Source: Ricinus communis (Eukaryota; Streptophyta; Magnoliopsida; Malpighiales; Euphorbiaceae). From it: a stretch of DNA of 64,000 nt. Each line of letters opens with the position of its first letter. Position 1 is the first letter of the stretch. The notes below the pieces were generated by a model, which worked only from the letters and a program-made list of their open reading frames with translations, made no database searches and was not told the DNA's origin. Location: contig NC_063256.1 in assembly GCF_019578655.1 (NCBI RefSeq), positions 26,150,342 through 26,214,341 on the forward strand. The letters are read 5' to 3'. Positions 1-12,079 of this stretch are shown here, in pieces. Made by a program: the position numbers and the translations under genes.

Positions 1-214
1 TTTTTGGATCTATAACTAAATGTGGCGAAGCTTCCTTATGGAATCTAGTTATGCCACGTAAGAAGTAAAAGTGTCCTGTTGATTTACCTAGGTGGCAACT
101 CCCTTTCTACTTGCTAGTCTCTATGACTAGTTAGTGTGTTCCCAATTAGGTTGAAAAGCCTTGCAGTGCCGTGGTCGCTAGGACATTTGGGTGCGTGCTC
201 GAAACCGCTGCCCA
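1..214 (+). mobile_element. G1 gypsy 5' LTR, 3' part (cut by window start)
   Basis: The 3' end of an LTR. The same sequence recurs on the + strand near 52320-52534 and 57380-57551 and on the - strand at 45241-45470 and 45509-45740. It ends in CCGCTGCCCA and is followed at once by a primer-site-like stretch and a leader that matches the reverse complement of 44860-45240 in G2. It is therefore the 5' LTR of the G gypsy family; the LTR start lies outside the window. Confidence 0.8.
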
Positions 215-235
215 TAGTAGCGACTCCACTAAGGA
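215..235 (+). other. G1 primer-binding site candidate
   Basis: Directly after the LTR end comes TAGTAGCGACTCCACTAAGG. G2 has a diverged version at the mirror position (about 45220-45240, - strand, TGGTGGCAACTCTACTAGGG). Position and conservation fit a tRNA primer site; I do not assign the tRNA. Confidence 0.5.
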
Positions 236-664
236 TAAGAGAAACTAATTCCAAAGTATTCTTATCTTTAATTTTATCATTTAATAGTCTATTCTTACAT
301 CACTAAACCATTTTTGAACATTATGCATATTGGTCCCTATAGCCCCGATGGTGTCAGTTAGTAGTTCTTTAACTCTACTCGAACCTTGGAGTTACGATAC
401 TAGCTAACCATCACTCACAAAGACAAGTAGATTTCCTTCATCGCATGGACCCTTAAGTGGGGAGATGAGCAAAGAAAGGATATTTGATTTGTGGGAGCAT
501 TTGTCCTTACCCGACACTCCGCTTATAGTAATGACAATATAAATCTCTCCTAGGTACCCAATTGCTTGCAGTTTGAGATATTTTCCCCTATAAGAGTTTG
601 AAGCCCACATCTTAGAAGGACGAAACCCACATCTTGGAAGGCCTTGCCCAAAACATGTAGGCTT
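236..664 (+). other. G1 untranslated leader, first part
   Basis: Non-coding leader between primer site and gag. It aligns throughout with the reverse complement of 44820-45220 in G2, including stretches around 455-475 and 540-560. No ORF of G1 is visible here. The leader is broken at 664/665 by copia element cE and resumes at 2366. Confidence 0.7.
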
Positions 665-965
665 TGAAGAAGGGAAAAATAATTCAAGTAATGATACTCA
701 ATATGGATATGATAATCAAGGCATGACCTGCTCCAACAATCAAGGAAATTCTGCTCATCAATAATGACTAGCAAATCTCTTAACAATGCCTTTTTCCAAA
801 TATACAAATACTTAGTATAAAAAGTTTGGTTGTAGGTTATTGTTTGTAACCATATTTAACTCTATTTTTTTCTTTCCTTATGCTTGTGTGGTTGTATATA
901 TAGAAGAGTTTATTCCTCTTATTTTTTAAAAGGAATGAGAATATTATTTGTGTATTTCTTCTTCA
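665..965 (+). repeat. cE 5' LTR
   Basis: 301-bp LTR, TGAAGAAG to CTTCTTCA. It contains a promoter-like TATATATAG near 893-902 and ends directly against the PBS. It matches 2063-2365 over its full length with scattered substitutions. Confidence 0.9.
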
Positions 966-1329
966 TGGTATAAGAGCTGTACCACATAAGAGAATAACAT
1001 AAATTTTTATCTCATGGCCAAAACAATTGAAACCATGCTAACCATCCAAAGCTTCCATCAATGTTGTAGTCTTTTCACTGTGAAACTCATGCAAACTAAT
1101 TTTTTTGTTATAGAAATCACAAGTGCTCCTTCTTGTTCGTAGCCTTGGCATCCGAAATCACTTGGAAGAAGGGAACGAATCAACACCAACTATTGAAGCC
1201 AAAGATGGAGAAATCACCAATCCGGCTTACACAACTTGGCTAAAAAATAATGACCTTCTAATCACTTACTTATTAGGAACCATTATTGTGAAAGTTCTTC
1301 TTGATCTTGATGATACCTCCACAACTTTC

Positions 1330-1990
1330 TCTTTATCGAAGCCTAACAGGTGCTATCTTATATCTCACACATACTCGACCAGACATTGTGCATGTTGTTC
1401 ATAAAATCTATTAAAGAGTTCAAGAACCTAATATTGGTGATCTTAAACTCATTAAATGCATTCTTAGGTATGTAAAAAGTACCATCAATTTTGGTACACA
1501 CTTTAGCTCCCAAAGCTCTTTCAATCTCTATGGCTTCTGTAATGCCGATTGGGCGGGTTGTCCAATAATGAGACGAAGTACCTCTAAAAATTGCATTTTT
1601 TTAAAAAGTAATTGCATATTATGGTCTTCCAAAAGGCAACCCACAGTCTTTAGATCAAGTTCCAAAGAGGAGTATAGAGCTTTAGCTCTTGCAATTGCTG
1701 AACTAACATAGCTCACATACTCAAAGACATTGGCATTTAGTTGACTCAAGCACCTCAAATTTTTTCTAATAATTTGAGTGCCTTATATATGACGATTAAT
1801 CCAGCGTTTCATCCTCAATCAAAACATATCACTATTGATTATCATTTTGTTTAGGGAGAAAGTTTCTCTTAGGAATCTGTTACAAGGTTTCTCCGATCTC
1901 AACACCAAATCACTGATATATTTACAAAGGCATTAGCAAAAAGTCCTTTTCAAAATCATAGAAGCAAGCTTGGAGTTCATTTAGTCATTT
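1330..1990 (+). pseudogene. cE copia RNase H remnant
   Basis: Decayed 3' end of a copia polyprotein. One frame reads a TRPDI segment near 1377, ADWAGCP near 1544-1564, a RRSTS segment, a WSSKRQPTV segment and a SSKEEYRALA segment near 1655-1690. These are the usual landmarks of copia RNase H, in order. The frame then breaks up with stops and frame changes towards the 3' LTR. gag, protease, integrase and most of RT are absent, so the element could not move on its own. Confidence 0.85.
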
Positions 1991-2062
1991 CCTTCGTGAA
2001 GATTTTTTTTCGACTAGCAAGTTTACGTACGGAGGTCCTAAGTTTCTCAACTTGAAGAAGAG

Positions 2063-2365
2063 TGAAGAAGGGAAAAATAATTCAAATAATGATACTTAAT
2101 ATGGACATGATAATCAAGGCATGATCTGCTCTAATAATCAGGGAAATTATGCTCATCAACAATGGCTAGCAAATCTCTTAATAATGGCTTCTTCTAAATA
2201 TACAAATATTTAGTATAAAAAGTTTGGTTATAGGTTACTGTTTGTAACCATATTCAACTCTATTTTTTTCTTTCCATATCCTTGTGTGGTTGTATATATA
2301 TAGAAGAGGTTATTCCTCTTGTTTTTTAAAACGGAATGAGAATATAACTTGTACATTCCTCTTCA
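2063..2365 (+). repeat. cE 3' LTR
   Basis: 303-bp partner of the 665-965 LTR, preceded by a purine-rich stretch (TTGAAGAAGAG) that may be the polypurine tract. It ends in CTCTTCA; the G1 leader resumes at 2366. Confidence 0.9.
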
Positions 2366-2700
2366 AGCTTTACCCTTATATTGAGCGATACTTTTTTTGT
2401 TCTTATTTTATTGTAAATATCACCTTATTTGTTTGAATTTCTTTGAGAGCTATTGTTATGCACGTCGGTAGTTACTGTCCCCTGTTGATAGTAAGCCTAT
2501 ACCAAAAATTCTAGAAAAAAGAGACTCACCTCGAATCGTGTGTGGAAGTAATAAGGTTAGAAGAATGGTTGTACTATACCTTATATATTCTTTGTCTTTA
2601 TGTTCGCTAACCAGTGCATTACACGTGCATCATACATACCATGCATCTCATGCATTGTTCTAACTCTATATTTTAAAGCCATATATATTCTCCTTTAGGT
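2366..2700 (+). other. G1 leader, second part
   Basis: Continuation of the G1 leader after cE. It matches the reverse complement of about 44500-44820 in G2, including the stretches around 2455-2490 and 2535-2560. No ORF is seen. Confidence 0.65.
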
Positions 2701-3315
2701 TGGAAGAGATAAGAGAGTGATAGGTAGAGAGGGTATCGATATCACTGAAGATCTGGTAAATGTTGGAATATCTAGAAAGACCCAGGGGTTAATCATTCGT
2801 AATCGAGACCGAGACTGCAATAGAGACTGAAGTGCTAATGAGCAAGATGTTGAGATTTTCAAGAATGCTGTTATCGATGACTTGAGGGATGTGATTAGGG
2901 AAGAGCCCCGGCAACTCTTAGCTAGGATGGCTGCGAACTAAGCCCCTCCGCCTCCTCCAATTGCCCCTGCGATAACTAATCCCCCTATTATCGTTGATAT
3001 AGTTGCTATTGCTGCCAAAACTACCCTCTTGTTACAATTGCTACTGCTGCTACTACTGCTAATGCTATTATTGAAGACCCTAGGAGGGAGTGGCCTAAGT
3101 ACTTTTGGGATTATAGTGAATCCTTGTTAAATAAGGCTAAGAAAAAGACTGCACTTGATATTAATGAAGTTGTGAGTGATCTGAGTGCGAGGTTGGACAA
3201 GATGTAAGGGATACTAGAAGTCAAGGGTTTGGACCCGACTTATGATTTTAATGAGTTAGTCCTGACTAGGGAAGAGTCCTGAGTAGTCAAGACAAGCTGC
3301 CTTCGAAGTTTAGAC
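2700..3315 (+). pseudogene. G1 gag, N-terminal part, broken
   Basis: Decayed start of a Tat-type gypsy gag. A frame near 2836-2900 reads ANEQDVEIFKNAVIDDLR, which parallels ANERANKQDLEILKNVVI in G2 (- strand, 44226-44450). A proline-rich stretch (near 2944-2975) follows, then a frame with KYFWDYSES and a segment ending LDPTYDFNELVLT near 3240-3270. Several stops interrupt it; one follows AAN, where a Gln codon is likely lost. The frame is cut at 3315 by insertion of cA. About 1.4 kb of gag present in G2 has no counterpart on either side of cA. Confidence 0.75.
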
Positions 3316-4499
3316 TGTTAGATGTATGTCCTAAGAGCCAATTAGACTTTGCTTTTTGGTACATACATTGTGATATTATTATGTAATGAAGATCTTTTTA
3401 TTAATGGCAGTTGTCTATCATTCATTTTTATAGTAATATAATTATTGAATGAGTCCAATAATATTTATTAAAGACTTCATTCTCAAGAGTTGAGAATATG
3501 GGTGACGAATGATCTTTAGAATAAATATTATAAAATAGTTCTTGATCATAGGATTAAATATTGGACATCTTTAATCCGAAAGACCAACATAATATTTTTG
3601 ACCCTATGATTAGTATAAGATACTAATAAATATAGGATAGAGAGTCTCATGCCATTTAGTATGAGTTATTAAGTTAATCATTATGGGTCACTTATGAGAC
3701 GAGTGGACTGAACATGACTTGAAGAAATAATGAATCGCATGGATTATTTACTTAAATCATTAATTTATTATTAAGTTATAATGGTGTAACTAATCCTCAG
3801 ACCTGAGGTGACAAAGTTGTCTTATGAATATGTAGTTGGAATTTGCTTATGCTCTAGGTAGATGTTCATACCTAGAATGGGTACTTGCAGATAGTGGCTC
3901 TAGTTGCATATGCATGGAGGTAGATGTTCTTCAACAAGGAATCCATTACCTTGAGTAAACAAGAGGAATATCCTATGTGATCCAATAACATCTTGACTAG
4001 GAAATCCTTCGCCGAATTATGATTAATGGAAAATAGGTTTTCGCATTAATCATATTTAGTCGAGATATATCCTAGATTTGGTCATAGAATCAAGTTAGTG
4101 GATTTGACTATTCCATGATCCTAACTTGATCGGGATATTATTCAATAGAAGGATTTAATTACACGATAATCATAAATAAAGGGTTCATGAATAATCAATA
4201 CCTTTTTTATTAATTGGGTTAATTATAATATTTTGCTAGACGTCACTTATAATTTATAGGAATGGTTAAGGGACAATTGATTAATTATTCCTTTAGTTGA
4301 TTAAAGTGTTTTAATTAATATTAAAGAGTTTAATATTAAATTTTCATTGCTAATTAATAATGTACCTAGAAAGTTACACATGTTAAGATCAACTCAAGCA
4401 CGATGATGGACTTGACTTGTACCTCGAGTAGGAACACTAGCATCTTCCGAAGTTAAAGTCCTTAAATGTCTAAGTAATGATAATGTATAATATATAAGT

Positions 4500-5115
4500 G
4501 TTATATATTGAAGGAGCTTGACACATGTCATCAAAAAAGAGTATCTAATAACATGTGTTTGTACAGTAGCTTGACATGTGTCATCACATAAGGGTTTTAT
4601 AATGACACGTATTAAGAAAGTAGCTTGACACGTGTCATCATAAAAGGGTTTATGATGACATGTGTGGAGAAAGCATTTGGACACGTGTCATCACAAAAAG
4701 GGTTTTATGATGACAGGTGTTAGGAAAGCAGTTTGACATGTGTCATCACCAAAGGCTTTTATGATGACATGTGTCAAGAAAGCAGCTTGACACGTGGTGT
4801 CAGTATAACTTGACACGTGGTGTCAGTATAACTTGACACGTGTCATCACAAAAGAGTTTTATGATGACATGTGTCAATATATCTTAATACGTTTTATCAC
4901 AAAAGAGTTTTATGATGACATGTGTCAATATAGCTTTATATGTGTCATCACAAAAGAGTTTTATGATGACATGTGTCATTATAAAAGAGTTTTATGATGA
5001 CATATGTCAATAGAGCTTGACACATGTCACCACCAAAGAGTTTTATGATGACATGTGTCAATACTGCTTGACACATGTTATCACAAAAGAGTTTTGTCAT
5101 GCCATGTGTTTGTAC
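4500..5115 (+). repeat. Tandem array of foldback units with G-box cores in cA U3
   Basis: About eleven degenerate units of 50-55 bp, some shortened. Each has a left half like TGACACGTGTCATCA and a right half like TGATGACATGTGTCA, near reverse complements around a spacer resembling CAAAAGAGTTTTA. Several left halves are the perfect palindrome TGACACGTGTCA (for example 4626-4637 and 4834-4845), which contains the G-box core CACGTG. Later units lost part of a half. The array ends about 30 bp before the TATA box, where an LTR enhancer would sit. The 3' LTR is truncated before this region, so the array is present once. Confidence 0.9.
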
Positions 5116-5145
5116 AACTATATTAATGATTATGAATCCTTAACA

Positions 5146-5154
5146 CTATATAAG
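5146..5154 (+). promoter_or_regulatory. TATA box of cA LTR promoter
   Basis: CTATATAAG about 30 bp downstream of the foldback array and about 375 bp before the LTR end, in the position expected at the U3/R boundary. No transcript evidence. Confidence 0.55.
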
Positions 5155-5529
5155 AAAGAGTTTCTTACTCTTATTATCATAAGAGTGATAATTCAACATA
5201 CTTACTTAGGAAACTTGAGAGAGGAGAAAGAATTCTTCATCTTCAAGAATTGAATAGCTTTGCTTGAGATTGATTGTGTGAGATAATCTAGAGGGTTTGC
5301 AATTGCAAATTTTTATTTGATTCTCTAACAGAAACATTATCAAGAATCAACAATTGAATTCTGCTCTTCAAAGATTGTAGTCTTTTTCTTTATGTTCTTC
5401 ATGTTCATAAAAGAAAAGTCATTTTCTTTTTTCAAATTAAATATTTAATTATTATTTGTAACCTTAATTTCCATGAGATGTGAAATGTTTAGAGCTTCTA
5501 CTGCGCCACTAAATGTGTTTTTCCAATAG

Positions 5530-5541
5530 TGGTATCAGGGC
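5530..5541 (+). other. cA primer-binding site (initiator Met tRNA type)
   Basis: TGGTATCAGGGC starts two bases after the LTR end and differs by one base from the usual copia site TGGTATCAGAGC. Confidence 0.85.
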
Positions 5542-6690
5542 CAACCTGTTGATAATTGAAGATTTTTAATAATTCAATGAGAATTGGATAGAAAAAGTTA
5601 ATTTGATTACATGTAGGATATTTTGGGCTTAGAAATCCATTTTATGTGTTTCTCTGATCCATTCTTATGGTTTGTAAATTTAATTATTTACATCAGGGTT
5701 GTAATTAATTATTTTGGTACCCTTTGAATTTTGTAATATTATTTCACCTTGGTATGCCTAGGTTTATAAATTGTAAAGTGTTACAAATGAAGAAATTTGA
5801 AGATTCAAGAATCAAAAGGGCACTAGCTCATCTAAAATGCAAGAAAACCAAATCGTCATGATTTGCTTTAGCCTTTTGGTTTTCTTGTAATTTATTATAA
5901 CCATAGGTGCCCAAATTTAATTCATGGCTTTGGAATTAAATTAGAATAGATAGCCCTTAATCATCTGAGTTTATTTATCCGCTTTGATATGCATGTGATG
6001 TATGTTTAAAACTGGTGAGACCTAATAAAGACTAAAATATTCCAATTAATATTAAGTTGATAAATGGTACGATTTGGAAAATCGATATCATGGCTCTCCA
6101 CTATGTAAAATTCAAGATTCTTATTGTCTTAGTAATCGATCATGAACAAATTGTGAGGGTTATGAAAGATCACGTGATAAATCTGTTGAATTTTATTAAG
6201 CATTTGATGTTATAAGTATAATTGCTATTAGTGGCCAATATGTCGACTCACGATGAGGTCCTAATATTGCAATTATATTTATTGGATAATGGGCTTGACT
6301 TAACTATGTATAATGGACTAATAATCGACTAAACGTGAAGTTCAAAGTACTAGGACCCAAAGTGTAAATGATTGGATCATGCATGAGATGCATATAATAT
6401 GAGATGTTTACTTATAAAACGTTAGTAACCCAATAATCGACGAAACATGAGGGATACTGACATTTGGTAAGAAACCAATCACCCGCTAGAAATCCACCAA
6501 TGAGGATTTCCATTTCTCACTAGGAAGTGTGAGATTTGCCAAGTTAGTGGGAGTTATCATTTTGATTGAAAGACCAAAATCAAAATGAGATTACATAATA
6601 AGTCACTAATAATCTACTATTCATTGCAAAGTTAAAAGCCCCCCCCCACCCCAATCCACTTGCAAGCATATTTCATGCTAATAGGTTGAC
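5542..6690 (+). other. cA leader, non-coding
   Basis: About 1.1 kb between PBS and the gag relic. AT-rich, no ORF worth calling, no recognisable RNA gene. A C-run (6640-6653) lies near its end. Confidence 0.6.
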
Positions 6691-6787
6691 TGGACTGAAT
6701 TTCATTGACTGGCTTAGAAATTGGGAATAGTTCTCAATTCTTTATGCAACTAAGCTGAGTATATGAATTCCTTGAAGGTCAAGGAAG
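6691..6787 (+). pseudogene. cA gag relic (N-terminus only)
   Basis: A short frame reads NRLTGLNFIDWLRNW, the usual opening of copia gag proteins of this type. It is followed within about 30 codons by sequence leading into the protease/pre-integrase region. The rest of gag, including the zinc knuckle, has been deleted, so this copy cannot make a capsid protein. Confidence 0.7.
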
Positions 6788-8575
6788 GTGAAGGATCGAG
6801 TAAAAAGTAGGATCTTTAAGAAGGATCAGATAGTTCTAAAAATCGGGAATGGAGCAAGTGTTGCTATAGTTGCCATAAGAACTGCTTATGTTATTTTGTC
6901 TACGGGATGTAAATTAATATTTAAGGATTGCTTATATGTACCTAATGCATATAAAAACATCATTTCACTTTCTGATTTAGTAGTTAAGAATTAAGAATTC
7001 AGGTTTGCAAATGATGTTTTTCAAGCTCATTTTAGAAATGAATGTATTGCATATGGTACTTTAATTAATGGTCTCTATTATTTAAATTTATATGTAGATA
7101 AAATTCGAACATATAATGTGGACATAAATGTCAAAGCAACCAAAGAACTAAATCTGAGATACTTGTGGCATCTTAGATTAGGTCATATTGCAGAAGAAAG
7201 AATCATTAAGTTGGCTAAAATGGGATTAGTTAATTCCATTAGTTCTGAACTATATCCAATGTGTGAATCTTGTCTTCAAGGCAAAATGATAGGATCAACC
7301 TTTATAGGATAAGAAGAACGAGCCTCAAATGTTTTAGGACTGACACATAGTGATGTATGTGGACGTTTTAATATTATGGCTCGTGGTGGTTACATTAACT
7401 TCATTACCTATACTGATGATTTATCACGGTATGGGTATTTATATCTTATGAGATATAAGTCTGAATCCCTTGAAAAGTTCAAAGAATTTAAAGCTAAAGT
7501 GGAGAATTAGACAGGCCTAAGTATTAAAGCCCTTCGATTTGATCGAGATGGTGAATATTTGAGCAGTGAGTTTGATCAGTTCCTAAAGGAACATGGCATT
7601 ATTTCACAGTTAACTCCCCCTAGAACACCATAATTGAATGGTGTATCTGAGAGGAGGAATCACACCTTGTTAGACATGGTACAATCGATGATGAGCTTCA
7701 TTAATTTACCAACTTCCTTATGGGGATATGCCCTCCTTACAGTATTGTACCTTTTAAACATAGTTCCTTCTAAGTCTGTTCCTAAAACTCCATATGAGAT
7801 ATGGACTTGTAGGGAATCCAGTCTTAAACATGTTAAGATTTGGGGCTATCCAGTTTTTTTCAAAAAAGCTAAGTATAGAAAAACTAGAAACCCGATCTGT
7901 TAAAGGTAGATTTGTTGGATATCCTAAAGAAACAAAGGGATATTATTTCTATCTTATTGATATGACCATCATTATTAGTAGAGATGCTCTTTTTCTTGAA
8001 ATACAGTTTATTCAAGATAGTGGGAGGAAAAGGAAGATAGAATTTGATGAAAGTGTCATCTAAACGACGAATCAGTCAAGAACCAACTAATGAGCCATTG
8101 CCTATCAATCCTGTCACTACATTACCTCGAAGGTCTAGTAGAATCTCTCATCCACCAAAGAGATATGGCATGCTCCATGGGAATGTAAGAGAGTTATTCA
8201 TTTATGTAGATGCATATCATATAGATGATCCTACAAGTTATGAAGGAGTAATATTAGGTATTGATACTAGTAAATGGCATGAGGCAATAAGATTAGAAAT
8301 GGATTCCATGTATAAGAACTAAGTCTGGGATCTTGTAGACCCTCCTGAAGGTACTGTACCTATAGGGAACAAATGGGTTTATAAGAGAAAGATTGGTTCT
8401 GATGGGAAGGTTAAAACCTTTAAAGCTAGGCTAGTGGCAAAAGGGTATCGCCAAAGGCAAGGAATTGACTATGAGAAAACTTTCTCACTTATAGCCATGT
8501 TTAAATCCATTAGGATTTTATTAGCCACTATGATTATGAGATTGGGCAGATGGATGTCAAAAAAGCCTTCCTTAA
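6788..8575 (+). pseudogene. cA pol: protease end, integrase, RT start
   Basis: Decayed copia pol. The order is a protease-like tail ending DCLYVPNAYKNIISLSDL (6950-6985), the pre-integrase zinc region (LWHLRLGHI near 7160, CESCLQGK near 7262-7285), then the integrase core. Candidate acidic residues are in LTHSDVCG (near 7340), TDDLSRYG (near 7412) and NGVSERRN (near 7637-7660). The RT start follows with WVYKRKIGSDGKVK and KARLVAKGYRQ (8375-8460). In-frame stops fall at VEN*TG (near 7508), RTP*LNG (near 7631) and KN*VWD (near 8321), all positions where Gln is usual. The reading is cut at 8575 by element C and resumes at 14684. Confidence 0.88.
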
Positions 8576-8669
8576 TGATATGAATCAAGGCTGCCATGAG
8601 ATTCCATTACAAAGGTATGAACCAAAAGGTCCAAAATGGAAATGCAACTCATGCATGGAAACAAGAGTC

Positions 8670-10124
8670 TGATGTGCGTAAAATACACACATCTAAATGG
8701 GACTTTTAAGATTGATTTTATGGACATTTGGATGTGAATTGGTCCCAACACTCACCCTATGCGTCTGTTTATGTGCATTAGGTTCAAAAGAAGTCAAAGA
8801 ATGTTAAAGGGAAGAATTGGAGCATAATTGGACGTCAAAGCTGCTGAAACAAGCTAAGTACGAGCATGAGGAAGCTGAACATGGCCGTGTTGGTTTCAAC
8901 ACTGGCCGTGTTCCCAATACGGCCGTTTTGGGTGCATTATACATCAAAGAAGAAGAGGTGTTAGGGAGCACGACCACAGAGAGTAACACGGCCAGGAACA
9001 CCAAACCGTGTTCCCAACACGGCCAAGAACACCAAACCGTGTTACCAACACGGCCATCTTCGCAGCAACAAGATGAATTAATTAAAATAAAGAGCAAGAG
9101 GAAAGAAAGGAGGGCGGGGGAGAACATCCTAAACCCTAATATTTCTCTCTCTAAAGGTTTTCTAAGCTGGAACCAAGGGAAAATGAGACTTGGATCAAGG
9201 TTTCAATCAGATTCCCTTCAAAGATTGAAGATTGGGCGAGGTTCGTTGATTGGTTTTCAAATCAAGCAAGAGGAACAAGAATCGATTCAATTCGAGCAAG
9301 AGGAATTGGGGCTGTTTACTCTCATCCAAGGGTGTAATCGGGTTTTCTGTACCTTTACTCATTGTTGTAATTGAATTCTTGTGGATTTTGATAATGAACA
9401 TGATTAGCTAGATTGATTAAATCCATTGGGATTTCTTTACTATGTTGGCTTAGTATTATATTGTTCGATTGTTTGGGTTAGTTTTGTATTCTTCTTGCTT
9501 TCAGTATTAATAAGATAATGCATTATTCATGAGACGTTGTCAATTGTGTGTTTAGATTGCTCTGTGTGATTGAGAAGTTCATTTGGTAATTGAAATTTTG
9601 TATAGCAAGAACTGGTTAATAATCGCTTAGAGATAAGGATAATTAACTAGCTGGATTAAGAATTAACAAAGCTTAGTAGAGGCGGATTAAAGCTTAATGC
9701 TAATTTAAGAATCAATCGTTAGGAAGAGATTCCAACTTTAGGTTATTAGATTTAGGAATTCGGTTATCGAGAGAGAGAAACCGAATTCGGTTAAGAATTC
9801 ATCCACGGGTAGCATAATTAGACTCACCAATCCTTTATCTTTTGTTTGATTGCCAACTAGTTTAGGTTCCCTTTGGGTTTGCTTTCTTATCTTGGTTATT
9901 TTAGTTATCAATTACTCCTGCATCTCCCTTAGAACTTAGCTTGTAGCTATTAGTTAGTTTAGAAATTATTCATCATTCATTTTAGGTTAATATAACAAAG
10001 AACAAAGGAGTAATTCTGGGCTTTCACTTTCCCGAGGAATACGACCTTGATACTCGCCATTAGTGCTAGACTGCATCGATAGGTACACTGCCTTAGATTG
10101 TAGCTGCATAGATAGCAACCATCA
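8670..10124 (+). mobile_element. D1: solo LTR, family D (Athila/Tat-like)
   Basis: 1455 bp, TGATGTGCG to AACCATCA, flanked by a perfect target duplication GAGTC (8665-8669, 10125-10129) inside LTR1 of C. The 5' 700 bp carries repeated CACGG/CCGTG words (8880-9055). The 3' 750 bp is the conserved family-D module, with landmarks such as GAGACGTTGT (about 9531) and a tail ACACTGCCTTAGATTGTAGC. It closely resembles the 5' LTR of element F (59187-60680). ORFs inside it are fortuitous. Confidence 0.93.
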
Positions 10125-10619
10125 GAGTCCAACCTTATAATGAAGCATTTAGTCCATTTTGAAGAATAAAAACCATTCGACTATGATTAAGCCTTTGGGC
10201 TTAATTCATATTTATATGGGTTCTTACCTTTTGGGTTTTAGCTTAAGTAATTATTTTATTTTATTTTTATTTAATTTAGGATTATTTTATTAGGTGTGAG
10301 TTATATATGTGTTGTGTTGAGTTACAAATGAGTGCACATATTTAGTTGTCATTTGGGAGTTACAAAATGAGTGCTATCAATGTAAAAAATAGCCATTTTT
10401 AATGAGTTTTAAGGGGAATTAAAGGGAAAACGTGGGAAAGCTCAAAAGACATCTATTTAGGTTTCTTTGTCTTGTTTTGGCTATAAATATCAAAGCCAAA
10501 TTCATTTGTAAAGAATAGAATTGATGAGTGATAATCTTTGTTTGCTCTTTGTGAGTGTTTTTGCTTAAGTTCTTGCATGAACTTTGAACTTATCAAACTA
10601 TTTTTAGTTTGTGGCGTTC

Positions 10620-12079
10620 TGATGAGCATAGTTTTACACATATTTGCTTGCATATTATTGCGTATGTTCTTAGCAATTATTGTGCTTTTATTCCCAGATC
10701 ACCCATGTTTTATGTTCTTTTGCATTTCAGGAACATTTATAGGACCATCATCGGTGTTTAAGCAATTATAGATCAATACGTGCGGAAATGGACGAGAATT
10801 CATCAAGATCGGACAAGAGCCCGCAATGCATACATTGAGCACGGCCTGGACTTTGGCCGTGCTCAACCATTGGCTTTGATTCTTGAAATTGGCACTTTGG
10901 GCACGGTTTCCGTAGCCACCACGGCCTTCAGCACGGCTCGTGGTGGCCAACACGGGGAGCAACACGGCCCGTGGTGGACAACACGGGAAGAAACACGGCC
11001 GTGGTGAAACCCTACTTGGTGAGATCCACGGTTTAGTCTTTGAGTTAAATATATAAGAAAAATTCATTTTTCTTAGGGAGAGGAGAAGAAGTGACATAGA
11101 GCCCTGGCGGCTGGTTCGATTTTTGCACAGGATTGAGTGCAAGAGAGAGTTATGGGAGTAAGAATCCCGGAATCGCAAGGTTCCGAGTGCAAAACAGATA
11201 GTGGAAGCAATTCAAGAGGCGTTTGGGAGATTAATCAAAGTGTAGATCCAGATTTGGAGTCGCTCATCCAATTCGAGAGAAAAGGGTGTACATATTTTAT
11301 TTTCATTATTCTTTCATTGTGATTGATTTCCTAGATTGTTTTAAACATGAACATGATTAGCTAGATTGATTTAATCCATTGGGATTTCTTTACTATGTTG
11401 GCTTGATATTATATTGTTGGATTGTTTGAGTTGGTTTTGTATTCTTCTTGTTTCGGTGATTAATAAGATTATGCATTATTCATGAGACGTTGTGAATTGT
11501 GATGTTTAGATTGCTTTATGAGATTGAGAAATCCGTTTGGCAATTGGAATTTTGAATAACAAGAACTGGTTAATAATCGCTTAGAGATAAGGATAATTAA
11601 CTAGTCGGATTAAGAATTAACAAAGCTTAATAGAGGCAGATTAAAGCTTAATGCTAATCTAAGAATCAATCGTTAGGAAGAGATTCCAACTTTAGGTTAT
11701 TAGGTTTAGGAATTGGGTTATCTCGAGAGAGAAACCGAATTCGGTTAAGAATTCATCCACGGGTAGCATAATTAGACTCACCGATCCTTTATCTTTTGTT
11801 TGATTGCCAACTAGTTTAGATTCCATTTGGGTTTGTCTTCTTGTCTTGATTATTTCACTTATCAATTACTTCTGCATCTCCCTTAGGACTTAGCTCGTAG
11901 TTAATAGTTAGTTTAGAATTTATTCATCATCCATTTTAGGTTAATATAACAAAGAACAAAGGAGTAACTCTAGGCTTTCGCTTTCTCGAGGAATACGACC
12001 TTGATACTCGCCATTAGTGCTAGACTGCATCGATAGGTATACTGCCTTAGATTGTAGCTAACACGAGTAGCACCCATCA
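10620..12079 (+). mobile_element. D2: solo LTR, family D, TGATGAGC subtype
   Basis: 1460 bp, TGATGAGCATAG to CACCCATCA, with a perfect target duplication CGTTC (10615-10619, 12080-12084). The empty site is visible in LTR2 of C near 13888. The 3' half is the same module as D1, but the 5' half differs and matches D6 (54386-55872). It has its own cluster of CACGGCC words (10850-11010). Confidence 0.94.

Larger units (their letters stand above)
665..2365 (+). mobile_element. cE: small internally deleted Ty1/copia element
   Basis: Two near-identical short LTRs (665-965, 301 bp; 2063-2365, 303 bp) flank about 1.1 kb. The 5' LTR has an 8-bp inverted end pair, TGAAGAAG...CTTCTTCA. A PBS TGGTATAAGAGC (966-977) adjoins the 5' LTR and resembles the initiator-Met site TGGTATCAGAGC. 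Flanks GGCTT (660-664) and AGCTT (2366-2370) are a 4/5 target duplication. The internal part keeps only the end of pol. It sits in the leader of G1, in the same orientation. Confidence 0.9.
3316..5528 (+). repeat. cA 5' LTR (2.2 kb)
   Basis: Starts TGTTAGATGTATGTCC, ends CCAATA just before the PBS. Its first 870 bp align with the 3' LTR at 15920-16794. It holds an array of foldback repeats (about 4500-5115) and then a TATA box (5146-5154), so the array lies in U3 just upstream of the promoter. At 2213 bp it is long for a copia LTR. Confidence 0.9.

Noticed and set aside
4500..5115. CRISPR-like array
   Set aside because: Regular repeats, but there are no unique spacers, the units fold on themselves, and the context is a plant LTR promoter.
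4394..5253. ORFs within the foldback array (both strands)
   Set aside because: They simply translate the tandem repeat and have no independent support.
8817..9374. 185-codon ORF on the + strand inside D1
   Set aside because: It lies in a solo LTR, has no domain, is made largely of the CACGG word cluster and is not open in the other D copies. Fortuitous.
10699..11178. 159-codon - strand ORF inside D2
   Set aside because: The same LTR repeat region; the D6 copy keeps only parts of it in shifted frames. Not a gene.
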